A stretch of 64,000 bases of DNA from Acidobacteriota bacterium (GCA_029263395.1 JAJCXO010000035.1:1-64000), one strand, 5' to 3'; counted from the first letter of the stretch, positions 26,437-36,264 are shown. Translations and numbers: made by a program. Notes: generated from the letters alone by a model not told the origin.

Positions 26437-27363
26437 TTGATCACCGGGTACGAGCCTATCCGAGCGTTTGAAACGCTATTCATAGCCACTCCCAGCCTAG
26501 CCGCGCATCTACCCGCCGCCGAACGAGCTGCTGCCAGTGGATCGCCGATCCTCATCCTGGGTGAGCCGGGAACGGGCCGCTCGACCGTCGCTCGAGCATT
26601 TCACTTCGCTAGCAGACGGCACAACAAGCCACTGGTGGAGATTGACCCAGGCGCCTTCCCCAGCACGCTCTTCGAGAGCGAGCTCTTTGGGTATCACGCA
26701 GGAGCCTTCACCGGTGCCGAAGATTCTGTCGAAGGGCGAGTATCACGCGCCGAGGGCGGCACGCTGGTCCTCGACCATGTCGAAGAAATGCCGCTTCCCG
26801 CTCAACCCAAGCTACTGAGGCTTTTGGCCGAACGTCGATATGCCCCTCTAGGTGATCAAGAGCGAGAGGCGAACGTACGGTTCATTGCTGTCGCGTCACA
26901 AGACTTCCCCGAACGCGTCAAGCGTGGCGCCTTTCGTCGAGATCTCTTTTATCGCCTTGAAGTCTTGTCCTTCCGCTTACCACCCCTCCGTGAGCGGCCG
27001 CAAGATATTCAACCGCTGATCACCTATCTGCTTTCAGACCTGGCAGAGCGTTTTGCCAGGCCGGTCCCAAACGTCAGCGAACGTGCCATGCGCTGGATGT
27101 CACGCTACCGCTGGCCAGGGAACTTGCGGCAAGTTCGCAATGTGCTCGAAAGGGCTTTTATTGTCGCCGAATCCAGCGAGATTGATCCCGCCATGCCCGA
27201 CGATGCGAATGAGCCGCGCCCGCGTCCCCTGATCGAGGTCGAGATCGATGAGATCCGACGGGCTTTGGCGTACACGCGTGGTCATCAAGGGCAGGCGGCC
27301 GAACTTCTGGGCATCAGTCGTAAGGCATTGTGGGAGAAGCGCAAACGTCACGGGATCCCGTGA
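26437..27363 (+). CDS. Receiverless sigma-54 activator (NtrC/PspF-like AAA+ protein)
   Basis: The 308-residue protein has only the AAA+ and DNA-binding parts of an NtrC-type regulator. Walker A is GEPGTGRST; the sigma-54-contacting loop is intact as GAFTGA in ELFGYHAGAFTGAEDSVEGR; the arginine-finger region is GAFRRDLFYRL; RWPGNLRQVRNVLERA follows. A C-terminal Fis-like helix-turn-helix (GHQGQAAELLGISRKALWEK) binds DNA. There is no receiver or sensor domain, so it may be constitutive or controlled by a partner, as PspF is by PspA. The start is TTG. A hairpin CGCTCT / AGAGCG (26402-26422) separates it from rsfS. Two candidate sigma-54 promoters occur elsewhere in the window. Confidence 0.9.
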   Translation: MITGYEPIRAFETLFIATPSLAAHLPAAERAAASGSPILILGEPGTGRSTVARAFHFASRRHNKPLVEIDPGAFPSTLFESELFGYHAGAFTGAEDSVEGRVSRAEGGTLVLDHVEEMPLPAQPKLLRLLAERRYAPLGDQEREANVRFIAVASQDFPERVKRGAFRRDLFYRLEVLSFRLPPLRERPQDIQPLITYLLSDLAERFARPVPNVSERAMRWMSRYRWPGNLRQVRNVLERAFIVAESSEIDPAMPDDANEPRPRPLIEVEIDEIRRALAYTRGHQGQAAELLGISRKALWEKRKRHGIP

Positions 27364-27442
27364 CCTTCGGTCCCGACACTCACCGCCGGCGGCTCGACGA
27401 GATTCGTCGATCAGCTCGAGGTTTGCTAACCTGCCGATCCTC

Positions 27443-28702
27443 ATGAATCTCTACGCCGCCGTCATCGTCGCGACCCTGTTGTTCGACTATCTGATCAACC
27501 TCGTCGCCGACGTTCTGAACCTCACTGCTCTCGAGGAAGAACAACCGGCAGAAGTCTCGCACCTCTATGACGCCGAAGCTTATGGCCGTTCTCAGAGCTA
27601 CACTCGAGTCGCGACACGATTCGGATTTGCCACGTCGACCTTCGACCTCGTCACACTTTTTGTTTTCTGGTTCATCGGCGGATTCAACCGGCTCGATTTG
27701 TGGCTGCGCAACTTCGATCTGGGCCCACTGCTCACCGGCCTGCTCTTCATCGGCATCCTCGCTCTCGGCAAAGGGATCCTGAGCCTTCCTTTCTCGATCT
27801 ACTCCACATTTGTCATCGAAGAGCGATTCGGCTTCAACCGCACGACCGCCAAAACTTTTCTACTTGATCTAGCCAAGGCGCTGGCGCTAGCACTGTTGAT
27901 CGGCGGTCCGTTGTTAGCGATCGTCTTATCCGTTTTCGACTACGCTGGTGCCAACGCGTGGCTCCTATGCTGGCTGGCATTGACGACCATTACCATCGCC
28001 TTGCAATTTGTCGTCCCAGTGTGGATCCTGCCTCTTTTCATGAAGTTCACCCCGCTCGAGGAAGGTGAGCTCCGAGACCGTCTGGCCGCCTACGCACAAT
28101 CGGTAGATTTTGCCTTGGGCGGCATCTTTGTCATCGATGGCTCACGGCGATCGAGCCGGGCCAACGCCTTCTTCACCGGTATCGGTCGGAACAAACGTAT
28201 CGCGCTCTACGACACCTTGATCGAAAAGCAAACGCCGGCTGAGCTGGTTGCCGTGCTGGCCCACGAAGTTGGACACTACAAGCGCCGACATATCCTCAAG
28301 TCGATGCTGCTGGGTATCGCCCATAGCGGCGTCATGTTTTACCTGCTGTCTATCTTTCTCAGCCATTCCGGCCTATTCGAAGCGTTCGCCATGGAAGAGG
28401 CTTCCACCTATTCTGGCCTGGTGTTCTTTGGCCTGCTCTACGCCCCCGTTGAACTCTTGCTGGCCTTGTTCTTGAACCACCAATCCCGCCGGCACGAGTT
28501 CGAGGCTGATCACTACGCAGTCACAACAGTTGAAGAGCCAGCGGCCATGGTGACTGCTCTCGAGAAGCTAGCCACAGATAACCTCTCCAATCTCACACCC
28601 CATCCGTTCTACGTCTTCTTGAACTACTCGCACCCACCACTGATGGCACGGGTGGCCGCTATCCAAAAGGGCACTTCGAACCACCTGACCGGCTACGACT
28701 GA
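27443..28702 (+). CDS. M48 family membrane metalloprotease (Ste24/CAAX-protease type)
   Basis: The 419-residue protein has about six to seven membrane helices and the zinc motif H274-E-V-G-H278 (VLAHEVGHYKRRH) with the third ligand region RRHEFEADHYAV. The whole length, including the N-terminal four-helix block and YSTFVIEERFGFNRTT, matches the Ste24p/CAAX prenyl protease 1 family. In bacteria these proteases act in membrane protein quality control. ATG at 27443 fits the first helix; an upstream in-frame start would add a non-membrane leader. It converges on the kinase gene across the 193-bp repeat. Confidence 0.95.
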   Translation: MNLYAAVIVATLLFDYLINLVADVLNLTALEEEQPAEVSHLYDAEAYGRSQSYTRVATRFGFATSTFDLVTLFVFWFIGGFNRLDLWLRNFDLGPLLTGLLFIGILALGKGILSLPFSIYSTFVIEERFGFNRTTAKTFLLDLAKALALALLIGGPLLAIVLSVFDYAGANAWLLCWLALTTITIALQFVVPVWILPLFMKFTPLEEGELRDRLAAYAQSVDFALGGIFVIDGSRRSSRANAFFTGIGRNKRIALYDTLIEKQTPAELVAVLAHEVGHYKRRHILKSMLLGIAHSGVMFYLLSIFLSHSGLFEAFAMEEASTYSGLVFFGLLYAPVELLLALFLNHQSRRHEFEADHYAVTTVEEPAAMVTALEKLATDNLSNLTPHPFYVFLNYSHPPLMARVAAIQKGTSNHLTGYD

Positions 28703-28889
28703 CGTCGTCCTTTCGAGTCATGCGAGGGAGCAACACATTGCGACTCACAGCATCTGCCGCTGCTGTGGCCACGATCTACTATGCAGGGCGCGATCCGTTG
28801 GAAAATTCGATCAAGGCCGTTTTGATCAAAAGCACTCTGCAAGCAGCCTATTTACAGACTTGCTAGATTTCCCATCCAACGACAACATC
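28703..28889. other. Intergenic stretch between the M48 gene and the dispersed repeat
   Basis: Together with copy 2 of the repeat this fills the gene-free gap 28703-29083. GATCAAGGCCGTTTTGATC gives a short imperfect inverted repeat near 28813-28831, which may serve as a terminator for the M48 gene. No other feature is seen. Confidence 0.4.
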
Positions 28890-29082
28890 GAGAGTTCGGT
28901 CGGCCTTGTGGGCTGCGCCGCAGCTCCGGGAACTCGCCGGATCTATCTCAGTATGCCTAAGCTCTTTTGGTGCCATCGGATACGAGACGCCAACAGGTGC
29001 GCAGCTCAAACACGCTCGCTGCTTGCTCGCTCCACAAGACCTCCCTCCCTGAGCCGTAAGCGGCAAAACGGGACCGGATCTT
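28890..29082 (-). repeat. 193-bp dispersed repeat, copy 2
   Basis: This is the reverse complement of 13313-13505 at high identity and equal length. Its 5' boundary abuts the TAG stop of the Ser/Thr kinase gene (29084-29086), and it fills the space between two convergent genes. One substitution relative to copy 1 (CATC to CGTC in the arm opposite GATG) keeps a possible short stem through a G-U pair, so an RNA structure is conceivable. No protein is encoded. Confidence 0.9.
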
Positions 29083-29083
29083 G

Positions 29084-31702
29084 CTACCCTTGACTGGAGG
29101 CCAGCTCAGCCAAACTGGCTTCGAGGATTGCCTCGTACTGAGCTACTCGCTCCGGTTGCCCGCAACGTTCAAGGTGCCCCCTCAGACGCCAGAACACATC
29201 CCGCTGAGTACGCTCCCTCGGTCGCTCCAGCAGCCGATCGAAACTCGCCATGAGTAGGGGTTCTGCTTCCTCGCATCGCCCCTGAACGCTGAGACTCTCC
29301 CCAAGGATGCTTCGGCCGAGGTGAATCCGCCAATGGTCACCGAGGACGCCACCCCACTGCTCGAGGAGTGGTCGAAGGTTCGCTTCGGCTTCAGCGGCAG
29401 CACCTTGGCGGATTCGTGCACGAGCGATCCAAAGATCAAAAGCCAACGTCATGGAGTGCTCAGGCCCTCTGGTCTTCACCACCGCCGCTCGCCCCTCTCG
29501 AAAGACCTCCTCGGCGCCCTCGTTGTTCCCCATCGCGTACAGGACCGCTCCAAGGTTGTTGAGTACCCAGGGGTCGGCGTGGTCGTCGCCAAAATTCACC
29601 CGCTTGATCTCCAAGGCCTCCCGATACATCTGCTCAGAGGCTGTGAAATCCTCCAACCGTCTCAGGCTCAGACCAAGGTTGTTGAGCGTCGCAATCTGCC
29701 CTGGGTGTTGGGCGCCATAAAGGGCTCGCTCCAGCCGCAAGGCCTCACGCCGCAGGGTGGCGGACTCGGCATACCGCCCCTCGTCGTTACGAATCACGGC
29801 ATAATGCTCGAGCGCTGAGATACGCGCCGCGTTGCCCCCTGCCAGCTTCCGGGTCAGCTCGACAGCTTCTATCGCCCACTCCCGAGCTTGCTCGTACTGG
29901 TCCTGGTAGCACATCACCGAGACCAACGTGTTGAGTGCATCGGCTACCAACCTCTTGGATGACTCAGAGGCTTCGTCGGCGTCGACTTTACGAGCGATGT
30001 TCAATGCGCGATGTGCCAACTCCTCGGATTGCACGTATTTGCCAAGGTCCCGCAACGCCCTGGCCAAAGCCCGCGTCGTCCGACCAACTTCTGGGTGGTC
30101 TTCTCCATAAAGCTCGCGCCGGATCTTCAAGGCCTCGGTGAGTTGATCTCGGGCACTTTCAGGATCATCCAAGATCCTGAGGATCGAACCCGATGTGTGT
30201 AACAGCTCGGCTCGCACTTCGGGCTGATCGTTCACCGCGTCCTTCAGCACCGGCACACTGCGCTGCAGCGCCTCCCGCACAGTCAGCTCCTTGCCTGGCA
30301 CCACATAAGGACTGCTGAAGGCAAACAACTCCAGCACCAACTCTAGGACCTGCGACTTCTTGTCACGTTCGACCCGCGCCTGGTCGCGTTCGAAGGTCAC
30401 ACGCTCAGCCTGCAATGCCATTGCCCCAGCAAAGCTGAAGACCATCAGTCCGATGGCGGCAACTCCAACCAAAGCTCGACGATTGCGGCGCACAAACTTG
30501 CCGGCCCGGTACCGCCAACTCCCTGCTCGGGCCTCGACGGGTAGACCTGCTAAATAGCGTCCGATATCCGCCGATAGCCGTTCAACAGAACCATAACGGT
30601 GCCGCGGCGAGCTGCGGAGCGCCTTGAGTATGATGGCATCGAGGTCACCGACCAACCTCTTGCTCAGCGCTTTGGTATCCCGAGATCGGACCTGCCCGGC
30701 CGGATCGTTCTCATCTCGAGTCTCGAGCGACTGTTGGATCGCGACACTTGGGAGTAAAGGCTCGGAGTCGACGATCAGACTTTCGATCTCCTGCGGAGTA
30801 CGCCCAGCAAAGCTGTACGGCAAAATGCCAGTCAACAACCGATACAACAAAACACCCAGCGAATAGACGTCGCTGACCGTGGTGATCAGCTGCCCTCTGA
30901 TTTGCTCGGGACTGGCGTAACTCGGCGTCAAGATGCGCTGCCAGGTGCGCGTTGGCTCAACGCCGGCAGCAAGCTCGGGATTGAGCAACTTGGCGATGCC
31001 AAAATCGAGTAGTTTGGGATCACCATCTGCCGCCACCAGAATGTTCGAAGGTTTGATATCCCGATGCACCACCAGATTCTGGTGGGCATAGTGCAATGAG
31101 TCACAAACCTTGCAGAACAGCTCTAGGCGCTCGCGGACCGAGAGTTGATTTTGTTCACAGTAGGCATCGATCTGCACACCTTCCACATACTCCATCACAA
31201 AATACGGCAACCCCTCCTCAGTGCTGCCACCGTCATACAAACGTGCGATGTGAGGATGATCGAGACTCGCGAGGATCCGTCTTTCGGTTCGCAAGCGGCT
31301 GAGAATAGCCTCAGACTCCATACCCTGGCGCACCAACTTGACGGCGACGCGGCGAGGGAATGCATCGTCTGCCCGTTCGGCCAGATACACGGTACTCATC
31401 CCCCCCTGGCCACAACGTCCAAGAACTCGGTAGGGGCCAATCATCGTACCGCGGGGCAGAACTTTCCCGTCGACCAGGCTAGTTTCACTATTTGGTGAGT
31501 TTTTCGACACCCGTGGAGACAATGGATGATCTAGAAACGAGTCGGTCTCACCATCGGCCGCCAACATATCTTCGACCGCTTGTAGCAATTGAGGGTCACC
31601 GCCACAGGCTTCTTCGAGAAATGTGCGACGGCCTGCGGGAGGCTGCGAAATTGCTGCTTCGAAGATCGTCCAGATGTCCTGCCAACTATCCTTGCTGGTC
31701 AT
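29084..31702 (-). CDS. Membrane Ser/Thr protein kinase with TPR tail
   Basis: The start at 31702 is preferred because GGAG lies 7 bases upstream; a second ATG is at 31720. The 872-residue protein has an N-terminal helical segment, a PknB-type kinase domain (about residues 90-370) with glycine loop GQGGMS, K122, HRDIKPSN (D215) and DFG (233), then a membrane helix near 415-435. The remainder is a run of tetratricopeptide repeats, for example LNNLGLSLRRLEDFTASEQMYREAL. The TPRs lie outside the membrane and may sense or bind partners. It is encoded after an ECF sigma factor, a common pairing in Acidobacteriota and Planctomycetes. Confidence 0.94.
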   Translation of the reverse strand: MTSKDSWQDIWTIFEAAISQPPAGRRTFLEEACGGDPQLLQAVEDMLAADGETDSFLDHPLSPRVSKNSPNSETSLVDGKVLPRGTMIGPYRVLGRCGQGGMSTVYLAERADDAFPRRVAVKLVRQGMESEAILSRLRTERRILASLDHPHIARLYDGGSTEEGLPYFVMEYVEGVQIDAYCEQNQLSVRERLELFCKVCDSLHYAHQNLVVHRDIKPSNILVAADGDPKLLDFGIAKLLNPELAAGVEPTRTWQRILTPSYASPEQIRGQLITTVSDVYSLGVLLYRLLTGILPYSFAGRTPQEIESLIVDSEPLLPSVAIQQSLETRDENDPAGQVRSRDTKALSKRLVGDLDAIILKALRSSPRHRYGSVERLSADIGRYLAGLPVEARAGSWRYRAGKFVRRNRRALVGVAAIGLMVFSFAGAMALQAERVTFERDQARVERDKKSQVLELVLELFAFSSPYVVPGKELTVREALQRSVPVLKDAVNDQPEVRAELLHTSGSILRILDDPESARDQLTEALKIRRELYGEDHPEVGRTTRALARALRDLGKYVQSEELAHRALNIARKVDADEASESSKRLVADALNTLVSVMCYQDQYEQAREWAIEAVELTRKLAGGNAARISALEHYAVIRNDEGRYAESATLRREALRLERALYGAQHPGQIATLNNLGLSLRRLEDFTASEQMYREALEIKRVNFGDDHADPWVLNNLGAVLYAMGNNEGAEEVFREGRAAVVKTRGPEHSMTLAFDLWIARARIRQGAAAEAEANLRPLLEQWGGVLGDHWRIHLGRSILGESLSVQGRCEEAEPLLMASFDRLLERPRERTQRDVFWRLRGHLERCGQPERVAQYEAILEASLAELASSQG

Positions 31703-31889
31703 GGTTTGACTCCAAGACATATCCGGTTCTCAGTCGGACCTCTGACTCGAGACGCCGTGCTCGTCCTGGGACGGTGCTGCGGTTGCACGATACGGAGTCG
31801 GTTGAGATTCAGTCATGCTCGACTTGAAAGGCGGCATCGGACCGAAAATCGGATCAAGCTCCGCCTGAGATGGGCACCGACCCTCTCGT

Positions 31890-32465
31890 TCACTTGGCCG
31901 CGTCATTCAGGTGACTGATCAACCAAGCCCTGGCAGCGCGCCAGCGACGGGTTACCGTAGCGCTCGAGATGCCCAGCACCTCACCTATCTCTTCGCGGTC
32001 GAGGCCGCCAAAAAAGCGCAGCTCAACGATCTGCGCCACTTCTTTATCGTGCTTCGCAAGCTCGGCGAGCGCTTCGTCGAGGGCCACCAGCTGTGGCGCC
32101 CGGCCGCTGGGCAGTCGCTTCAGTTCCTCAGTCTCGACCCGCACTGCTCCACCGCCACGTTTCGCACGGTTGCGATGGCGTGCATCATCGACCAGCACCC
32201 GACGCATGATCCGCGCACACATCGCGTAGAAGTGCGCCCGATCTTGCCAGCCGATATGCTCGAGGTCGATCAGTCGCACGTAGGCTTCGTGCACCAATGC
32301 GGTCGCCTCCAGCATGTGTCCACTGCGCTCGCCACGGATGAGGTGATGCGAAATTTTCTTGAGCCGACGGTAGACCAGCGGTAAAAGCGAGGTTAGCGCG
32401 GCTTGATCGCCGCCACGCCAGGCGACCAGCAAGTTGGTGATGTCATGGTGCTCGGTACCCTGCAT
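31890..32465 (-). CDS. ECF-type RNA polymerase sigma factor (Acidobacteriota/Planctomycete group)
   Basis: The 191-residue protein has region 2 (LVYRRLKKISHHLIRGERSGHMLEATALVHEAYVRL in outline, with FYAMCARIMRRVLVDDARHR) and region 4 (QIVELRFFGGLDREEIGEVL then SSATVTRRWRAARAWL). This long form, with the KRGGGAVRVE segment between regions, is the TIGR02999-type ECF-like sigma, usually encoded beside Ser/Thr kinases rather than an anti-sigma factor. The kinase follows after about 190 bases on the same strand and may control it. No anti-sigma gene is adjacent. Confidence 0.93.
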   Translation of the reverse strand: MQGTEHHDITNLLVAWRGGDQAALTSLLPLVYRRLKKISHHLIRGERSGHMLEATALVHEAYVRLIDLEHIGWQDRAHFYAMCARIMRRVLVDDARHRNRAKRGGGAVRVETEELKRLPSGRAPQLVALDEALAELAKHDKEVAQIVELRFFGGLDREEIGEVLGISSATVTRRWRAARAWLISHLNDAAK

Positions 32466-32571
32466 ACCCTCAGAATAACCTACGTCGCCTGTTCGTGTGG
32501 AACGAGTCGGACGATCTTCGACCGGTAGATCGCTCGACGATCCGCTGCTCCATGCGGTAGAAACGCACCCT

Positions 32572-33273
32572 ATGAAGTTTCACAAGCCACTGCTTCCCGC
32601 CACCCTTATCCGACGATACAAACGATTCCTCGCCGATGTCGAACTAGCGGACGGTACGAGGCTCACCGTGCACTGCCCCAACCCTGGTGCCATGACCAGT
32701 TGTAGCGAGCCTGGACGGCCGGTCTGGATCTCCGATTCCGAAAATCCGAAACGCAAACTGCGCTACACCCTCGAGATGATTCGCATGGGACGCTCTTGGG
32801 TTGGCGTCAACACCGCCAACCCCAACCCGGCGGTGGAAGGATTCATCCGTGCTGGCAAGATTCCAGAGCTCGCCGGATACGATGAACTTCGACGCGAGGT
32901 CAATACTGGCGACAGTCGCATCGATCTCCGTCTGCGGAATACTCTGGCCACACGGCCAGATTGTTACGTCGAGATCAAGAGTTCTTCCTTGCGCGTCGAT
33001 TCACACGCTGCCTTTCCCGATGCCGTGACGGTCCGTGGTCGCAAGCATCTGCTCGAACTCGAAACGCTGGTTTCTGGTGGGCTGCGAGGCGTCATCTTCT
33101 TCTTCGTCAGCCGGTCCGACTGTAGACGGTTCCGGCCCGCAGACGAGATCGACCCGGCCTATGGCGAGACCTTACGCCAGGTTTTGGCTTCGGGGGTAGA
33201 GGCCCTCGCCTACCGCACACGGTTCAGCACCCGTGGGATCCAGCTCATGGATCGCCTGCCAATCGACGTGTAA
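32572..33273 (+). CDS. sfsA: SfsA family DNA/RNA nuclease
   Basis: The 233-residue protein starts MKFHKPLLPATLIRRYKRFLADVEL and keeps all family blocks: HCPNPGAMTSCSEPGRPVWISD, WVGVNTANPNPAVEGFI, the PD-(D/E)XK-like CYVEIKSSSLR, FPDAVTVRGRKHLLEL and the C-terminal FxPADEIDPAYGETLR. The family was first described as sugar fermentation stimulation proteins and later as nucleases. The ATG at 32572 aligns with homologs; the in-frame start at 32497 is unlikely. Confidence 0.95.
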   Translation: MKFHKPLLPATLIRRYKRFLADVELADGTRLTVHCPNPGAMTSCSEPGRPVWISDSENPKRKLRYTLEMIRMGRSWVGVNTANPNPAVEGFIRAGKIPELAGYDELRREVNTGDSRIDLRLRNTLATRPDCYVEIKSSSLRVDSHAAFPDAVTVRGRKHLLELETLVSGGLRGVIFFFVSRSDCRRFRPADEIDPAYGETLRQVLASGVEALAYRTRFSTRGIQLMDRLPIDV

Positions 33274-33390
33274 CGGCGGCTCACCGATCCAGTCGAACAT
33301 CCACACCGGATAGACTGTGAGTTACAACCTCCTGCGGTGCTCACCGTAAAAACAACCAAACGCAGTTCACTTTGATTTAGGAGATTCAGG

Positions 33391-35376
33391 ATGTACGCAC
33401 ACTCGAGAGTCGCCATCCTCGCCGCGATGGGGGTTACCGCCCTGGCCCTTGCCTTCACACCATCGCTCCAAGCTGACACCCAGCGGGTCGAGCAAGGCAA
33501 TCTGGTCCTGGAGGGAATTCCCGACATTCCACCGGAGGTCGAGGAACGATTCCGTCAGTACCAGAATACCCGCGGCGCGTTCCTCAATGGTTGGCACCCC
33601 TCCGGTGAAGGCATCCTGATCTCGACCCGATTCGGCGAAACCAACCAAATTCATTGGGTCAAGACCCCAGGTGGGGCCCGTCACCAGCTGACATTCTTCG
33701 ATGAACCGGTGTCCGGCATGCAGGTCAGTCCCGACCCTGCCCTCAACAGCTTCGTCTTCGCTCGTGATGTTGGTGGCTCCGAGAACTACCAACTCTTCCT
33801 GTATGCGATGAACAGTAGCTCCCACCGGTTGCTGACCGACGGCAAGTCGCGCAACGGCAACCCGAGCATCTCGCGTCGCGGTGATCGGGTTGCATTCAAC
33901 ACCACGATCCGCAACGGCAAAGATTGGGATATCCACATCGCTGACCTCACCCAAGGCACCCCGCCTAAACCAGTGCTCGAAAAGGGTGGTTTTTGGGCTG
34001 CTGGCGACTGGTCGCCGGACGATCATCACTTACTCATCGCGCGTCTGGTGTCGGCCAATGAGACTCATCCTCACCTCCTCGACTTGCGATCAGGAGAGCT
34101 CAAGGCCATTCGACCGGCCGACACCCAGATCGCCTACGGCGCCGCAACCTGGTCCCATGATGGCAAAGGCATCTACTTCTCCTCCGATGAGGACAGCGAA
34201 GTACAACATCTCCGCTACTACGATCTGGCGAGCGGTGACACAAAAGTCTTGACCGCCGACATTCCCTGGAACGTCGGCCAGGTGACGGTGTCCGAAGATG
34301 GTCGCTGGCTGGCTTTCATCGTCAACGACGGCGGCATCGGCAAACTTCATCTCTGGCAAGCCGACAGCCACAAGCCGGTGGCGCTGCCGGCGCTACCCGT
34401 CGGTCAGGTCTTCGGGATCGAGTTCAGCCCCGACTCCAAGCGTCTCGGCTTGGTATTGATGACCCAGAACACACCAGCCGACGTTTTTATGCTGGATCTC
34501 GACTCTCAAGACCTCGAGCGCTGGACCTACAGCGAAGTCGGCGGCCTCGACACCTCACGCTTCGCCGACGTCGAGCTCATTCACTACGACACCTTCGATC
34601 AGGTGGATGGCAAACCACGCCAGATCCCAGCGTTCTACTACAAAACTGCAGCTGACAAACAAGGTTCAGCTCCGGTGCTGATTGATATCCACGGTGGGCC
34701 CGAGGGCCAACATCGGCCCGGCTTCAACTCCCGGATCCAATACCTGACTCAAGAGCTCGGCATTGCGGTGTTGGCACCCAACGTTCGCGGTTCTTCCGGC
34801 TACGGCAAAAGCTACCTCAAGCTCGACAATGGCTATCTGCGCGAGGACTCGGTCAAAGATATCGGCAAGCTGCTCGATTGGATCGAAGCTCGCCCTGAGC
34901 TCGACGCCGAACGGGTCGCGGTGTATGGCGGCTCTTACGGCGGCTATATGGTGCTGGCTGCGATGACCCATTTTAATGATCGCCTGCGCGGCGCCATCGA
35001 TGTTGTCGGCATCAGCAACTTTGTTACTTTCTTGGAGAACACCAAAGACTACCGACGCGATCTTCGGCGGGTGGAATACGGTGATGAGCGCGACCCCAAG
35101 ATGCGCGCCTTCCTCGAAAAAATCTCGCCCACTACCAATGCCCACAAAATCACCAAACCACTGTTCGTGGCTCAGGGACTGAACGATCCGCGGGTCCCGG
35201 CCAGCGAGGCAGAGCAGATCCTCGAAACGGTGCGCAAGAACGGCGCCGATCCTTGGTATTTTCTTGCCAAAGACGAAGGGCACGGCTTCCGCAAGAAGAG
35301 CAATCGCGATCATTTCAATAACGCGATGTCGCTTTTCCTCGAGAAAATCCTGCTCGACGAGCCAACTGCAAAGTAA
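33391..35376 (+). CDS. Secreted S9 family prolyl-oligopeptidase-like serine peptidase
   Basis: The 661-residue protein has a signal peptide (residues 1-28, ending SLQA) and a ribosome site (TTAGGAGATTCAGG). An N-terminal beta-propeller of WD40-like PD40 units (about residues 40-390) guards a C-terminal alpha/beta-hydrolase domain. The catalytic triad is S515 in GGSYGGYM, D599 in GLNDPRVP and H631 in EGHGF. It probably degrades short peptides in the periplasm. The PPK2 gene begins 12 bases after its stop. Confidence 0.94.
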   Translation: MYAHSRVAILAAMGVTALALAFTPSLQADTQRVEQGNLVLEGIPDIPPEVEERFRQYQNTRGAFLNGWHPSGEGILISTRFGETNQIHWVKTPGGARHQLTFFDEPVSGMQVSPDPALNSFVFARDVGGSENYQLFLYAMNSSSHRLLTDGKSRNGNPSISRRGDRVAFNTTIRNGKDWDIHIADLTQGTPPKPVLEKGGFWAAGDWSPDDHHLLIARLVSANETHPHLLDLRSGELKAIRPADTQIAYGAATWSHDGKGIYFSSDEDSEVQHLRYYDLASGDTKVLTADIPWNVGQVTVSEDGRWLAFIVNDGGIGKLHLWQADSHKPVALPALPVGQVFGIEFSPDSKRLGLVLMTQNTPADVFMLDLDSQDLERWTYSEVGGLDTSRFADVELIHYDTFDQVDGKPRQIPAFYYKTAADKQGSAPVLIDIHGGPEGQHRPGFNSRIQYLTQELGIAVLAPNVRGSSGYGKSYLKLDNGYLREDSVKDIGKLLDWIEARPELDAERVAVYGGSYGGYMVLAAMTHFNDRLRGAIDVVGISNFVTFLENTKDYRRDLRRVEYGDERDPKMRAFLEKISPTTNAHKITKPLFVAQGLNDPRVPASEAEQILETVRKNGADPWYFLAKDEGHGFRKKSNRDHFNNAMSLFLEKILLDEPTAK

Positions 35377-35388
35377 CAGGAGCCAACG

Positions 35389-36264
35389 ATGTTCGAAGCC
35401 GTCGATAGTCCCTACTTAGTTCCGTTCGATAGGTCCTTCGATCTCGACAAGGCCACCACCACACCACCGGAGGATGCACCGGGTAAAAAGCGACACCGAG
35501 AGCAACTCAAGGAGCGGATCCAAGAGTTACGCGAACTACAACGCATCCTCTATGCCCACGATCATCACGCCGTGCTGCTGATCTTTCAGGCAATGGACGC
35601 CGCAGGTAAAGACGGCACCATCCGAGCCGTGATGAGTGGCGTCAACCCAGCAGGCTGCCAAGTGTCGTCGTTCAAGGCTCCTTCCAGCGAGGAGCTCGAC
35701 CACGACTTCCTATGGCGCACCAATCGACGGCTGCCGGAACGCGGTCGGATCGGCATCTTCAATCGCAGCTACTATGAAGAGACGCTGGTGGTCCGGGTCC
35801 ATCCCGAGTATTTGAAGGGGCAAAGGCTGCCTGACCCGGTACCCCTCGACAAACTCTGGCAGCAGCGCTTCGAGTCGATCCGCGATATGGAGAAGCACCT
35901 CGCCCGCAACGGTACAGTGATTCTCAAGTTCTGGCTCAATGTTTCCCACGACGAGCAACGCGAACGGTTCCTCTCTCGCCTCGACGAGCCCGAGAAGCAC
36001 TGGAAGTTCTCCAGTGGAGATGTCCGCGAGCGCGGCCATTGGCAAGACTACATGGACGCCTACCAAGACGCCTTGCGATCGACTTCCAGACCCTGGGCGC
36101 CATGGTACGCAATCCCCGCCGACAGCAAGTCCTTTATGCGTTTACAAGTTGCGGAGATCATCGTCTCCAGCCTGCAAAAGCTCGGGCTGCGCTACCCAGA
36201 AGTCGACAAGAAAGAACGCGCCAAGTTCGACGAGATGCGGACGTTGTTAAACAACGAAGACTGA
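35389..36264 (+). CDS. PPK2-family polyphosphate:nucleotide phosphotransferase
   Basis: The 291-residue cytoplasmic kinase has Walker A MDAAGKDGTI (K74), Walker B NRSYYEETLVVRVHPEYL, the lid-module region KFWLNVSHDEQRERFLSRL and the KHWKFSSGDVRER stretch typical of PPK2. It moves phosphate between polyphosphate and nucleotides; class I, II or III cannot be fixed by eye. The ribosome site is AGGAGCCAACG. It shares a transcription unit with the S9 peptidase, though a functional link is not evident. Confidence 0.94.
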   Translation: MFEAVDSPYLVPFDRSFDLDKATTTPPEDAPGKKRHREQLKERIQELRELQRILYAHDHHAVLLIFQAMDAAGKDGTIRAVMSGVNPAGCQVSSFKAPSSEELDHDFLWRTNRRLPERGRIGIFNRSYYEETLVVRVHPEYLKGQRLPDPVPLDKLWQQRFESIRDMEKHLARNGTVILKFWLNVSHDEQRERFLSRLDEPEKHWKFSSGDVRERGHWQDYMDAYQDALRSTSRPWAPWYAIPADSKSFMRLQVAEIIVSSLQKLGLRYPEVDKKERAKFDEMRTLLNNED

